A stretch of DNA of 64,000 nucleotides from Apoda limacodes (lineage: Eukaryota > Arthropoda > Insecta > Lepidoptera > Limacodidae), in NCBI GenBank assembly GCA_946406115.1, contig OX291543.1:35614815-35678814 (forward strand), read 5' to 3'. The notes under the pieces were generated by a model. The model was given only the letters and a program-made list of their open reading frames with translations, was not told where the DNA came from and did no database searches. Every line of letters starts with the position of its first letter. Position 1 is the first letter of the stretch. The translations under genes were made by a program, and so were the position numbers. Positions 1 to 10,335 of the stretch are shown in pieces.

Positions 1-427
1 TCATCCTACAGTAATGTCCGAAAAAGCCGCGCGCATCAAATCGTTTTGTTCATTGGTAAAGGGAATATTAGTTAATGTAACCAGCACATATATACATTAA
101 ATCGTTTGGTTCATTTCGTTTTTTGTAACCAACACATAGTTTATATTTTCTTATATAATTATAATTTTATCGATAAAAGTAGCTCGTTGTTGATTGTTTT
201 ACGATTTGTAGCCCGAAGTAAAGTGTTGCAAAAACTAAAGAGTCGGGTTTGTCGATATTAATGGTAAGAGATTTAAGTAGAGGGGAAGTTTGAAATCTTA
301 TAGATCTGTGAGTGTATCTTTCTAACTAAAGAACGCATATTCGCAAACATGGATATAAGTGAATTTCATATTGTGTTGATAAAATATTATTCTTTCTGCT
401 GCAAAGATTAAAGCAGTTTTATCTGTT
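1..427. other. AT-rich leader, nothing recognised
   Basis: No coding region, RNA gene or familiar repeat is visible. The sequence is AT-rich and leads directly into the 41-bp satellite. Confidence 0.5.
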
Positions 428-757
428 AATAAAGTGGTTGCCACAGCTTTTAGTGATGCACGTGATATAATAAAGTGGTAGCCACAGCTTTTAGTGATGC
501 ACGTGGTATAATAAAGTGGTAGCCACAGCTTTTAGTGATGCACGTGGTATAAAAAAGTGGTAGCCACAGCTTTTAGTGATGCACGTGATATAATAAAGTG
601 GTAGCCACAGCTTTTAGTTATGCACGTGGTATAATAAAGTGGTAGCCACAGCTTTTAGTGATGCACGTGATATAATAAAGTGGTAGCCACAGCTTTTAGT
701 GATGCACGTGATATAATAAAGTGGTAGCCACAGCTTTTAGTGATGCACGTGATATAA
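428..757. repeat. 41-bp tandem satellite, 8 copies
   Basis: Eight head-to-tail units begin at 428, 469, 510, 551, 592, 633, 674 and 715, a strict 41-bp spacing. Each unit contains GTGGTAGCCAC (short inverted arms GTGG/CCAC; the first unit has GTGGTTGCCAC) and the palindrome CACGTG, present in all eight copies. Variation is limited to a few positions, for example GTGATAT against GTGGTAT. The period is not a multiple of three, so the short open frame at 721-945 that starts inside it is probably incidental. Confidence 0.95.
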
Positions 758-1005
758 TCCACCTAACTACAAAAGCGTTAAACGATTATTGGCTAGTAAT
801 ATTTCAATTTATTGGACCATTTAACCAAAGTTTCGCAAAGAAAAGCGGCCTAATTTTTGTCAAACGAGTGTCGATTTTCTATATAGATAGAAATGTTTTT
901 TGTGGGTCACTTTTTGTAAAATTTTATTCAAATTCAATAAAATAATAAAGTGTTACATCACAATTAAACGTATTTTATTACATACATAAAGTATGTATGT
1001 ACTTC
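758..1005. other. AT-rich spacer after satellite
   Basis: The plus-strand frame continues open to 945 but shows no recognisable domain. I see nothing else before the jockey fragment. Confidence 0.4.
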
Positions 1006-1009
1006 TTTT

Positions 1010-1503
1010 TTATAAACCCCTAAGGTGGCAAACAAGCTAATGGTCCGCCTGATGTAAAGCGGTCTCCGCAGCCTATGGAAGCTTGCAACACCTGAGGCAA
1101 CACTCGCGCGTTGCCGACCCTTCAAAATTCTCATTTCTTCTTTCTGAAAGAATCCCATACTGTGTAGACCTTAGACAGAACCATGGCAAGGAGAGTATTC
1201 CACAACCTAAGCGTTTGCGGAAGGAAATCTCTCTTAAACCGCACTGTTAGTGACCATTTAGGTTTTCAGGTGTGAGGATAAATTCCTCAAAACACGACCC
1301 ATTATACATGCGGTAGAACACACACATGAGGGCAATGCCTTCCCCTGACTTAAGTTTTCGATAAGGCTTGTGAGTTTGGGATCCTTGACGATTCGCTTAG
1401 CCCGTCGTTAAACCGAATGAAAAGGGCCAAGCTGGTGCACCCGCCCAGAGATGGCAGCAGAACTCCATATATGGCCAGACTTGCGACTTGTAAAGCAGTA
1501 GCA
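1010..1503 (-). mobile_element. jockey-like LINE, 3' fragment (copy 1)
   Basis: On the minus strand this reads as the last part of a non-LTR reverse transcriptase ORF and its 3' UTR. It shares the terminal protein motif FFKKE..RFLKGRQ.AS and the 3' UTR block beginning GGTGGCAAACAAGC (plus strand) with the copies at 22.2, 40.4, 49.5 and 54.8 kb. It is 5'-truncated near 1503, inside the region encoding the RT C-terminal domain. Small deletions and substitutions break the frame, so it is a dead, fairly old insertion. Confidence 0.85.
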
Positions 1504-1555
1504 GCAATATTATATTGTATAGATACATACGATATATAATATATACTTAAGCTTA

Positions 1556-1650
1556 TTAGTCTAGTCAACAAGTGCTTTTTTGTTCAACTTTTTTGAGCAG
1601 TCTCGGAAAAATATGAATGAGGTGTCATTCAATTCGGATGGATGATTTTT
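1556..1650 (-). repeat. inverted partner of 10605-10697
   Basis: The segment with AGTCTAGTCAACAAGTGC, a TTCAACTTTTTT run and a GGTGTCATTC block is the reverse complement, with a few differences, of sequence at 10605-10697. The pair brackets the Tc1/errantivirus stack. It could be two ends of one older element or two independent opposed copies of a dispersed repeat. Confidence 0.75.
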
Positions 1651-2317
1651 TAAAAAATAAGTTCCGCTCAAAATAATTGCGAAAATTATAAACAATTTAC
1701 TGAAAAGGGTAGGTTTGATTTTTTGCAAATATCTCAAAAACCAATTAAGATTTTTGAAATCTAAAAAAAGATTCGAAAAGAAGAAAAAATTTCATAAAAA
1801 AGTTTTTACTCCCAGAACTGTAGGGCCAATATTTATAATTTTTCCAGGGGTGAAAATACAGCTGAAAACGGGTAATCTGGCTTGCGGAAAGCCCGCTCAC
1901 TTCGGGCACTTCAACAATAAAATTTATTTAAACATATTAAATATAAAAATAAAGAAACGAAAAAATTTAGGCACTTACTGGATAAATTAATGAACAATAA
2001 TTCGATGGCAAAAATTTTTTAGCGCGATTTTTTTTATTAGTTATGCAATAATTAATATACATTTTTTTCTGCTTCAACATGAACATTTTAGGTTTGATAA
2101 CTTTAAACTATAACAGTTTTTAAATTGAATTTTCTCCTAAACTACTAAACTTAGAGACTTTAAATAAAAAAAACATTTAGTTCTAAATGTTCTAAATGTT
2201 GTTTTTTTAAAAAGATTTTTTGAACATAAGTTTATTTTACTTAACTTAATGTTTTTAACATAAATAAAACATAAAAACAAACCTGAAAAAGGTGTTTGTA
2301 GTCTTTAAATCACCTTT
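1651..2317. other. AT-rich spacer, no gene seen
   Basis: Very A/T-rich with homopolymer runs. An open frame at 1715-1990 is lysine-rich and looks compositional rather than coding. The left end of the Tc1-like element should lie near 2200-2320, but I could not define its terminal inverted repeat. Confidence 0.4.
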
Positions 2318-2749
2318 TTAATAACTGATGTTGCCTCCTCTGGCTCTGATCACAGCTTCGAGGCTGTTTAGCATACTGAAGACAAGCTTTCGGAGACGAT
2401 GTTAGGGGATATTATCCTATTCTTCCATCAGGGCCTGTTTAAGATCATTGAGGGTGACAGGAGGTCGTCTGCGTCGTCTGACCAGCCTTCCGAGCTCATC
2501 CCAAGCATGTTCAGGTTCAGGTCAGGACTTCTAGATGGCCAGGCCATCAAGTTGATACCAACCTCCTGAATGTATTCTTGTACAACCTAAGCGGTGTGTG
2601 GCCGGGCGTTATCTTGCATAAGAATTGATCCATCATCCATATTTACCAGCTATGGTCCTGCATGCTCATTAAGGACCTGTTAAGCATATCTCATTTTCTA
2701 TGGCCACTAGCTGTGTGCGACCTTCCGAAGAGATGCCAGCTCATACGTG
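2318..2749 (-). pseudogene. Tc1-like transposase, C-terminal part (split by errantivirus)
   Basis: Reading the minus strand from 2749 down gives the second half of a Tc1-family DDE transposase: a segment resembling ILMQ(D)NARPH around the second catalytic Asp, then the region before the third acidic residue (HAWDELGRLVRRRRPP), and a C-terminal tail ending near 2319. Stops and at least one frameshift interrupt it. The N-terminal part lies at 9758-10335 in the same orientation, and the two are separated by the errantivirus. The element was already decaying or has decayed since; it cannot make a transposase. Confidence 0.85.
2746..2749. repeat. Target-site duplication, left (CGTG)
   Basis: CGTG immediately precedes the left LTR and is repeated at 9758-9761 immediately after the right LTR. 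A 4-bp duplication is the usual footprint of Ty3/gypsy and errantivirus integrases. Confidence 0.85.
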
Positions 2750-3161
2750 AGTTAAAATAATAACAATTTAATGTTTTAAAATTAATAAATTTATTAAAGT
2801 TAATACAAGTTTTTGTTGTTTCTTCTCTGGAGTTAGAGGTCGAAGTGAATACTATCGAAGTCCAGACTGAGGTTTATATAGTAATACGATCACACCTCTG
2901 GTGGTGACAGTGTGGTGTTTGTTGACCATTAATATTCTGGAAACATGTTGATGTTCTATTCTTTCTGAATTAATTGATATTTCCCTATGGTTGTCTGTCA
3001 TTGTTATTACCCTATTGTTAGTCTGTCAATTGAGTCTTCGTATTACATGGAGTGATAATACGTTGTTGATTGACAGGCTCAGGTTCTGTTAAAGTGTCCT
3101 TTGTTGCAATTGATCTGTTTTCTACTGTTCTGTTAGACAATACAGATAGCTGTATTTGACT
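2750..3161 (-). repeat. Errantivirus 3' LTR (412 bp)
   Basis: Starts AGTTAAAATAATAA and ends TATTTGACT on the plus strand, so the ends form a short imperfect inverted repeat. It matches 9346-9757 over its whole length with about five visible substitutions, roughly 98.8% identity by eye. The env reading frame runs into it and stops at 3018-3020. A purine-rich tract (AGAGGAG on the minus strand, plus 3162-3168) abuts its inner edge and is the likely polypurine tract for plus-strand priming. Confidence 0.95.
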
Positions 3162-4638
3162 CTCCTCTGTTAATTTTGAAGTCCATGGTTTAAAATAATC
3201 CTTGGATCTTAAAAATTTATAAAGTAAATACAAAATAATTATTGTTATTATGATTCCAGTAAGGCTGTATAAAGTTATAGTATGATTGTTTCTTGTTTGT
3301 AATTCCTGTATTTGTTTCATATGTCTTAATTTTTCTGAAATTTTATTCATATCATAGTTTAGTTCTATTGCAGGGGTTTCTATTTTATTATCTATTGTCA
3401 TTCTTGGAATTATGATTCTTTCTTTTGATTTTCTTGTTTTAAATTTCTTTATTCCAGCGATGGAAAGTTCACAATCTTCTCCATAAAGATATGGAACTTT
3501 AATCCACATAGTTTCTTCATTAGAATTGCAATTAATTTTAACTTCTGTAGTTTCATTGGTGTAGACATATAAACTTTTTGAAGATATTTCTTGTACTTCT
3601 TCTTTAGGGCAATTTATTGGAATAATACTGCATTTATCTGTGTTCTTCTGTTGTAATATTCCTTTTTCACAAGTATTTTGTAGTAAAATTTTTCCTTTGC
3701 ATATTAATTCTGTAAGTTCTAGACAGTCTTCCACTTCATAAGTTTCTAATTCTGTAAAGGCTATAGTAACTTTTCGCATAAAAGGATAGGTACAGGTATT
3801 TTGGGTTGGGGTATTTTGAACAATAGGTACAATTTTTCTAGTTTCAAACAGCTGTGCTTTAACTTAAGGTATTTCAATTATAAAGTATACAATTTTATCT
3901 ATAATTTTACTTTTGACATAAATAAGAGATTCTATGTCATTAATATTGTTTGAAATCATAACATCTTTTGAAATCATTTCTAAAGTATCTTGCAATATAT
4001 GTGTTTTTATAATACTATAATGGTACATATGATGTTCTGCAAAAGTAATAGCAGTGGCTAACCTTTTAGCTATATCTTGTAATGTTTGAGCTTGTAATAG
4101 TAATCCCATAGCTATCTTAAATTCTGTATTGTTTGCTACTTGTGTAAACTGATTATCTATCCTATTTTGAATCGCTGTTATTCTATTAATTTGTTTATTA
4201 TATTCTTCTAAAGCATCATTAGTTATAGATATCTGTTGATTATAAAAAAATCTCAATGTTTCCAAATCGTTTTGAATTTTAACATAATCGTTATCATCTA
4301 AATTTCCAGTAATATATTTAACAATCGAACCTAATCCATTAATTAAACCTCTCTTAGATCTACTTTGAGTTGATAAATCAATACATATTTCCTTAACTTG
4401 ACTAATTATAACATTAATTCTACTGTATACATGTCTTATATTTTTAATATTAAATTCTGATCTCATTATTTTAACTTTATTAATCATCCAATTTTTTATT
4501 TCAAATATGGGTCTTATATCTAACTTATGAATTATTGTCCACTTTCCTTCCATAATACGAGAATTTTGCAATTCAACTAATAATAAATGTTCATCAAGTT
4601 CTAATGGTCTGAATTGGTTTCCGAAAACAATGTAGCAT
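3018..4638 (-). pseudogene. env: Errantivirus envelope (F-like fusion protein), interrupted
   Basis: The frame runs from 4649 to a stop at 3018 on the minus strand but is broken by an in-frame TAA at 3864-3866. The upstream part (about 260 codons) carries the family hallmark: a furin-type site RSKR followed by GLINGLGSIVKYITG, the fusion-peptide region of errantivirus/baculovirus F-like envelopes, then a long helical stretch. The downstream part has the cysteine-containing ectodomain, a hydrophobic membrane anchor (LYSLTGIIITIIILYLLYKF) and a cytoplasmic tail. The last ~47 codons lie inside the LTR. No ATG opens the frame near its start; TTTGTGTTACAG on the minus strand, ending at 4639, looks like a 3' splice acceptor, fitting the spliced env mRNA known for gypsy-type elements. 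The stop removes the membrane anchor, so this copy should not yield a surface envelope. Confidence 0.9.
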
Positions 4639-5518
4639 CTGTAACACAAAGTTCTTCAATGTGGTACGTTCTGCCATTATTTAGTTTATATTTATTGTTA
4701 GGTTCACAAGCAAGGATTGTGAAAGGACCTAAAAATCTTGAATTTGTCTTATGTCTTTCGGCTCTACTATTTTTAAGATATGCTATATCTCCTATTTTAA
4801 ATGTTCTACACGAAGTTATTTGATTATTTATTCTATTATTTCGTGCTTCTTTTTGTTTAATCAATAAATTATGAATGTCTTCATTCAATTTATTAATAAA
4901 AACTTTTTGTTGTGCTGTATATCTTTGTATTGCTACTTTTAAATTATCAAAATTCCTTAATTTAGGTTTACGACCGAAATGTACCTCAAACGGAGTCATA
5001 TTAATTGACCTGTGCCTAGTATTGTTATAAGCATGAGTAATAAAAGCTATTTTCTGATTTTGATCTAAGTCAGAATCTCTTTGTAATCTGTATAGCTCTT
5101 GAATTGTGCTGTGTAATCTCTCTATATCTGAATTTGATTTATGATGTAAAGAGGATGTAGTGTGATTTTCTATTTTGTAAGTTTGAAATAATTCTGATAA
5201 TAATGCACTACAAAATGATTGTTCTCCATCGTGAACTATTTTATTGGGTGATCCTAGTATTGCGAAAATTTCTGCGAGAGTTTCATATACTTTACTCTTT
5301 TCTGTTATTTTAACTAATGCAAATTTAGAAAATTTATCAATAATGGTAAGATACCATTGCTTACTAAGAGACATGAAGTCTATGTGCCATATTTCCATAG
5401 GTTCATGTGGTGTTTCAGTTTCTGTTGAGAGTGTAACGTGAGGATGTCTGTTATATTTTTCCTTTTTGCATAATTCACACTTTAAAATAAACTGTTTTAT
5501 TTGTTTTCTCATGTTTTC
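4601..5518 (-). pseudogene. pol: Errantivirus integrase, downstream of an in-frame stop
   Basis: About 305 codons in the same frame as the upstream pol segment, separated only by a TAG at 5519-5521. Visible landmarks are the second half of the zinc-binding N-terminal domain (CELC), and the catalytic core with Asp in WHIDFMSLS, Asp in VHDGEQSF and Glu in SDIERLHST, so the D,D,E triad looks intact. A basic C-terminal domain (GDIAYLKNSRAERHK) follows. The 3' end overlaps the start of the env frame. In the living element this is the C-terminal third of Pol. The stop falls between the His and Cys halves of the zinc finger, so integrase would be lost without readthrough. Confidence 0.93.
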
Positions 5519-7919
5519 CTAGTAATATTTTTCTCTTAGTTGTTTATAAACACTTTCTATTCCAGCGTGTCTTTGATCTTGTAAATGGCATTCTTTGATA
5601 AGTGTTAATTGTTCTTCTTTAGTATCTATTTCTATTAAAGATTTAGTGTATCTAATAGGTTTAAATTTACTATTATCAAATTCTTTACGATATACTTCGG
5701 ATATCTTATAATATAATTCGTCATTAGGTATTATAAAAGCATATTTTTCATGTGGTAGATATTCTAACATATTTTTTTTTATGACTTGTTCTTCTTTTCC
5801 TGGCGGAATGTAAAAATACCAAACTCCATTTTCATTCTTTGCTTTTTCGTAAGGTGCCATTTCAAATATAACACGCTTTAATCGCTTAGGTGGATAAGAA
5901 TGCATTATGGGTATTCCTCCATCACTATTCTCGTGGTTTATATGAATAGTTTGTTTAGTTTTTCTCCTTTGATAATATGCTAAAATTTCATCTGATCCTA
6001 TATCTATTGACATGCTTTTCATAGAAACGTTTGAGTGAGTGTCTTCTTCCATATTAACTTCCATTGAACTCTCGTCTGTATGATGAATTTCTATTCTACT
6101 TAAAGCATCGGCTACAAAGTTATCCTTTCCTTTAACATATTCTATATTATAATCATAATCTTGTAATTTAACTTTCCATCTAGTTAATCTCTGATTTGGT
6201 TCTTTTAATTTTGCTAACCATGTGAGAGCTTTATGATCTGTTCTAAGCGTAAACTTTCTGCCATAAATATAAGGTCTAAATTGTGTTACTGCCCAAATTA
6301 TTCCAAGTAATTCTTTTTCTGTGGTATTATATTTTTGTTCACTTCTATGAAGAGTTCTTGACGCATAGGCTATTGGGTGACCGTCTTGACTTAAAACTCC
6401 TCCTAATGCTATGTCAGAAGCGTCTGTTGTTATAACGAACTTTTTATTAAAATCTGGGAAGGCTAAGATTGGAGCATTTACTAATAATTTTTTACAATTT
6501 TCTACGGCTTCAATATATTTTTTATCTTTAATATTTATAACAGCATCTTTTTTTGTTGCTTCCGTTAAGGGTTTAACAATTTGACTAAGATTTGGTACGA
6601 ATTTTCTATAATATCCAATTAATCCAAGAAACGCTCTAATTTCTTTTAGTGTTTTTGGTATTGGAAATTTTTGAATTGCTTCAATTTTCTTTTGATTTGG
6701 TTTTAAACCGTCTTTATTTAAAACGTGGCCAAGAAATTCAATTTCTTCTTGCATAAAAACACATTTATTTTTATTTATTTTTAAGTTAGCTCTTCTTAGT
6801 GCTTCGAAAACTTGTTGTAATTTGTTGATGTGGTCTTGTTTATTTCTAGAATACACTATTATGTCATCTAAATATACTAGACAGACGTCGCTATTTATTT
6901 CTTTATTCAATACATTATTCATCATTCTCTGAAAGGTTGCTGGAGCATTTTTCAGGCCAAAGGGCATTCTTAAGAACTCATAATGTGAATTAGCAGTACT
7001 GAAAGCGGTTAGCTCTATTGATGCTTCATCCATTAATATTTGATGGTAACCAGAAGTTAAATCAATTGACGTAAAGTATTTATTACCTTGTAATTTAGAG
7101 AATATTTCTTCTATATTTGGTAAAGGAAATTTATCTGATTTGGTTTTCTCATTGAGTCTCCTATAATCAATCACCATTCTCCATTTTTGTTTTCCTGATT
7201 GATCAACTTTCTTTTGTACCAAATGAACAGGTGATACCCATGGTGATTCTGAAGGTCTGATGATTTTTTCTCGTAATAATTTATCAATTTGTCTTTTAAC
7301 TTCCTCTTGCTGAATTTGTGGTAATCTAAATGGTCTTTGATATATGGGTTCAGGATCCATTACGTTTATATGATGTCTAATTTTAGTAGTTGCACTGTTA
7401 GTCACATCTTCAGTAAATAAATCTTCATATGTATTACATAAATCCTGAATATTTAATTTATCATCTTCAGTCATGTGAAAAATTAATAATTCTTTTTCAG
7501 GCATAATTAATTTTCTTTCTTTTAAATCAATTGTTGCATTAATTTGTTCAATCATTTCTGTTCCCATTAAAATATCATATTTGTCACTAAAGTTATATAC
7601 ATAAAATTTCATTGGGCCTTTATCTTTTCCAAAATATTTACACCAATATGGGGTTTCTATAATACCATTATGAGAGGTAACACCGTGTGATGTTCTTACA
7701 GAAAAACTTTCAGGTTTCCAAAATTCAGAAAACAAATATTGTTGTACTTGCGGCGTGATAAAAGATCGTTGACTACCGGTGTTGATTAATATTTTTAATT
7801 TAGGATTATCTGTTTCAAAATATGGTAAAAATGATTTTATGTGATTATACTCTATGTATGTTCGTCTATCTCCTCGACATTCTGAAAATTCTGCACTTTT
7901 TCCATAATATACGATGGTA
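5519..7919 (-). pseudogene. pol: Errantivirus pol: protease, reverse transcriptase, RNase H
   Basis: Ty3/gypsy-type Pol in the -1 frame relative to gag, overlapping the gag 3' end; the frame opens just upstream of about 7919. Order: a retropepsin-like protease whose active-site triplet reads NTG (LINTGSQ, near 7775) where the family has an Asp; reverse transcriptase with the YLDD box (VYLDDIIVYS) and LRMPFGLKNAP; RNase H with TTDASDIALGG and the terminal DALSRIE; then the first part of the integrase zinc finger (HAGIESVYKQL). It ends at an in-frame TAG (5519-5521), with integrase continuing in frame beyond. A run of A residues (GGAAAAAG) near the gag end is a possible site for the -1 shift. 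RT and RNase H are otherwise open. Confidence 0.95.
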
Positions 7920-9033
7920 AATTATTAATACAGTTTTGATAATCACTATCATATTCGGGTGCATATGTTTGGTACTCACAGTTATCATTTTCAAATTCTT
8001 CGTTCGATTCTTCATGATCTTTTTGGTGGTAAAACAATTCTTCTGCTACAAATCCTTTACCTAAGTTTATTTGACCTGGCTGTATATTGGGTGCCGTCCG
8101 CATTGACACATCTACAGGCTTAGACTGGCCTTTTCCTTGTTGATCAAAGTAACTATGTTTTGGTTTTGTGAATACATTATTTGGATTGGCGTTCCACGGA
8201 TTTCTTGCATGATACGGAGTGTTATTTGAATACTTAATAGGGTATTGTATGTGAGGTAATTGATACCGCGTATTATTTAATGGTCTGGGTGAAGATTGTA
8301 CGTGAGGTTGTTGTTGGTAATTTATATTTGATCTTGATGTCATTGGGTAATCAGATTGGTGTGTCGGGTAAAAATGTTGTTTAAATGTATTCGGTGGTGA
8401 ATTATTTATTTTAGGTAATTGTAAAAAGTTAGAAAATTTTTGTTTAATATTATCGAATCGTCCTTCTGCTTTTAATTGTAATATTTTTTGTACTGTACTT
8501 TCAAAATCACAACTACTTACGAATATCTGATCATGATAGGGTAACGTATTACGTAAAGCATTTTGAGCTGTATTTACATAAGGTTCCATTATAGCATCTA
8601 CTAAAGATATTTTATCTTTATATTTATCTTGCAAAATGCTTTTGATAAAAAATAATTTTTGTTTTATTTCAAAAATCAATTCTCTATATGTTCCTTTTTT
8701 CTTAATATTAGATAATTCTATCAATAACGTATTTAAATCTCTATTGTCCCTACACTCGGTTTTTAACGTATTTTCTATAATTTCCCAATTAAACTTATGA
8801 TCTATCATAGTTATTAATAATTGAGCTTTACCTTCTAATCTACTTATTAAATTAATTACATTTTGTGGCGTATTTCCGCCTACCAATGATAACCATTGTT
8901 TAGCACTGTTTAAATAATTATATATAGTCATTGGATCTCCATTGTAGGTTGGAACACATCCAATTAATTTATTAGGGTTCATTGTCATATTTTCAATAAC
9001 TGGGACTTGTAATGCACTAGATGTCAATGACAT
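7852..9033 (-). CDS. gag: Errantivirus Gag
   Basis: The minus-strand frame is open from about 9170 to a TAG at 7852-7854. The first ATG is at 9033, giving about 393 codons, and that start is preferred because no ATG lies upstream in frame. The N-terminal half holds a capsid-like region (YNGDPMTIYNYLNSAKQWL, then helical segments) of the kind seen in insect gypsy-group Gag. The C-terminal part is rich in Pro, Asn, Gln and Tyr. No CCHC zinc knuckle is visible, which is usual for errantivirus Gag. It assembles the particle and binds RNA. It precedes pol, which overlaps in the -1 frame. The Gag frame itself has no internal stop. Confidence 0.9.
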   Translation of the reverse strand: MSLTSSALQVPVIENMTMNPNKLIGCVPTYNGDPMTIYNYLNSAKQWLSLVGGNTPQNVINLISRLEGKAQLLITMIDHKFNWEIIENTLKTECRDNRDLNTLLIELSNIKKKGTYRELIFEIKQKLFFIKSILQDKYKDKISLVDAIMEPYVNTAQNALRNTLPYHDQIFVSSCDFESTVQKILQLKAEGRFDNIKQKFSNFLQLPKINNSPPNTFKQHFYPTHQSDYPMTSRSNINYQQQPHVQSSPRPLNNTRYQLPHIQYPIKYSNNTPYHARNPWNANPNNVFTKPKHSYFDQQGKGQSKPVDVSMRTAPNIQPGQINLGKGFVAEELFYHQKDHEESNEEFENDNCEYQTYAPEYDSDYQNCINNLPSYIMEKVQNFQNVEEIDEHT

Positions 9034-9325
9034 GTAGTTTTTATTGCCTTCGTTCTTATTATTGGAAGGAAGGTTTGACTCACTTTGCCTATCTTTATAA
9101 CTCTCCCTAGGACTATACAAAAATCTTGGAGGTCTTAGGAGCGGAATTGTGGAAAAAGTAGGAAATGCTACTCAGTACTTACAATTGCCACCAGATGAAG
9201 AGTTGTAACATTTCTTATTTTAACGAATTTCTTTTCTTCAGTTCTCAGCGTCTAAGACTTAAAAGTCAAATAAATTTTTGTAGCTCGGAGATCTTCGGAA
9301 CTTTGCACAAACTTTTATTCACACT

Positions 9326-9346
9326 GAGCCCCTTAGTTGGGCGCCA
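9326..9346 (-). promoter_or_regulatory. Primer-binding site (tRNA-Lys type)
   Basis: On the minus strand, immediately after the 5' LTR, TGGCGCCCAACTAAGGGGCT resembles the complement of the 3' end of a tRNA-Lys, with mismatches in the middle. It overlaps the last LTR base. Its position gives the element's orientation (minus strand) independently of the ORFs. Confidence 0.75.
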
Positions 9347-9757
9347 GTTAAAATAATAAGAATTTAATGTTTTAAAATTAATAAATTTATTAAAGTTAAT
9401 ACAAGTTTTTGTTGTTTCTTCTCTAGAGTTAGAGGTCGAAGTGAATACTATCGAAGTCCAGACTGAGGTTTATATAGTAATACGATCACACCTCTGGTGG
9501 TGACAGTGGGGTGTTTGTTGACCATTAATATTCTGGAAACATGTTGATGTTCTATTCTTTCTGAATTAATTGATATTTCCCTATTGTTGTCTGTCATTGT
9601 TATTACCCTATTGTTAGTCTGTCAATTGAGTCTTCGTATTCCATGGAGTGATAATACGTTGTTGATTGACAGGCTCAGGTTCTGTTAAAGTGTCCTTTGT
9701 TGCAATTGATCTGTTTTCTACTGTTCTGTTAGACAATACAGATAGCTGTATTTGACT
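9346..9757 (-). repeat. Errantivirus 5' LTR (412 bp)
   Basis: Same length and ends as 2750-3161. Visible differences from the left LTR are AATAAG/AATAAC, TCTAGAG/TCTGGAG, GTGGGGTG/GTGTGGTG, CTATTGTT/CTATGGTT and TATTCC/TATTAC. It should contain the element's promoter; the open frame at 9614-9796 is only the LTR copy of the env tail. Confidence 0.95.
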
Positions 9758-10335
9758 CGTGTACAGAGCCCCCGCCGTATTGGACTCTTTCTGCAAAGCA
9801 GGCTTGAGCGTATGCTTACCAGGTCGCCTGTAAACTTTTCGCCTTCCGTCATGAGTAAATAATAAAAACGTGACTCATCCGTGAACAAGACTTTTGCCCA
9901 TTCTTCTGCACCCCACTGTACGTGGTCACTAAATTTGTTTACCCGATGCCCTGCCTCAAGTTTGGGACCATTTGCTGGCCTAGGGCTTCAGGTTAAACCC
10001 CAGCAAGTCTGATTCTGACCGTGTCTTCGTTATTGTAATCATCCCTCATCAGGAGAAGCTGATGTTAGACCTTAACTGCATTGAGGTGACGACTTCTCAA
10101 AACAGTGCTGGCAATATATCGGTCTTCTCTAGCTGTAGTGCATCTGGGACGGCCACTGCATGGTCTTCTGAGATGGTTTCCGGTTTTTTCGTACCTTTGT
10201 TTTAACTTGAAGACCGTTCTTCATGTCACACCCACCATTCTTGCAGTACGACGCATACTGATGCCTAGTTCCAGATGTGCCATAATTCTTGCACATTCTT
10301 CAGGTGAAAGAGGCATGGTAATTTATGTTTACATG
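9758..10335 (-). pseudogene. Tc1-like transposase, N-terminal part (split by errantivirus)
   Basis: From an ATG near 10317 the minus strand reads MPLSPEECARIMAHLELG then a second helix (SMRRTARMVGV), a paired-type helix-turn-helix of Tc1 transposases, followed by GRPRCTTAREDRYI and then the region leading to the first catalytic Asp, ending at the errantvirus boundary in sequence resembling AGALYT. At least five in-frame stops are present. The right boundary of the transposon lies between about 10360 and 10520 but no clear terminal repeat was found. Confidence 0.88.

Larger units (their letters stand above)
2750..9757 (-). mobile_element. Endogenous errantivirus (gypsy-type LTR retrotransposon with env)
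   Basis: A structurally complete provirus-like element on the minus strand: 5' LTR (9346-9757), primer-binding site, gag, pol, env, polypurine tract, 3' LTR (2750-3161), with a CGTG duplication on both sides. The F-like env with an RSKR site and the -1 gag/pol overlap place it among errantiviruses, the insect Metaviridae that include gypsy and lepidopteran TED. It is disabled by an in-frame stop in pol, one in env and a changed protease active-site triplet. The similar LTRs suggest a fairly recent insertion. Confidence 0.95.

Noticed and set aside
721..945. 74-codon frame starting in the 41-bp satellite
   Set aside because: Starts inside a repeat with a non-triplet period, uses a GTG start, and has no recognisable domain.
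1715..1990. 91-codon lysine-rich frame
   Set aside because: Composition follows the A-rich DNA; no motif or homologue recognised.
9326..9346. tRNA gene
   Set aside because: The tRNA-like string is only the 3'-end complement at the errantivirus primer-binding site; no cloverleaf is present.
9614..9796. Separate small gene at the right LTR
   Set aside because: It is the LTR copy of the env C-terminal tail running into Tc1 sequence.
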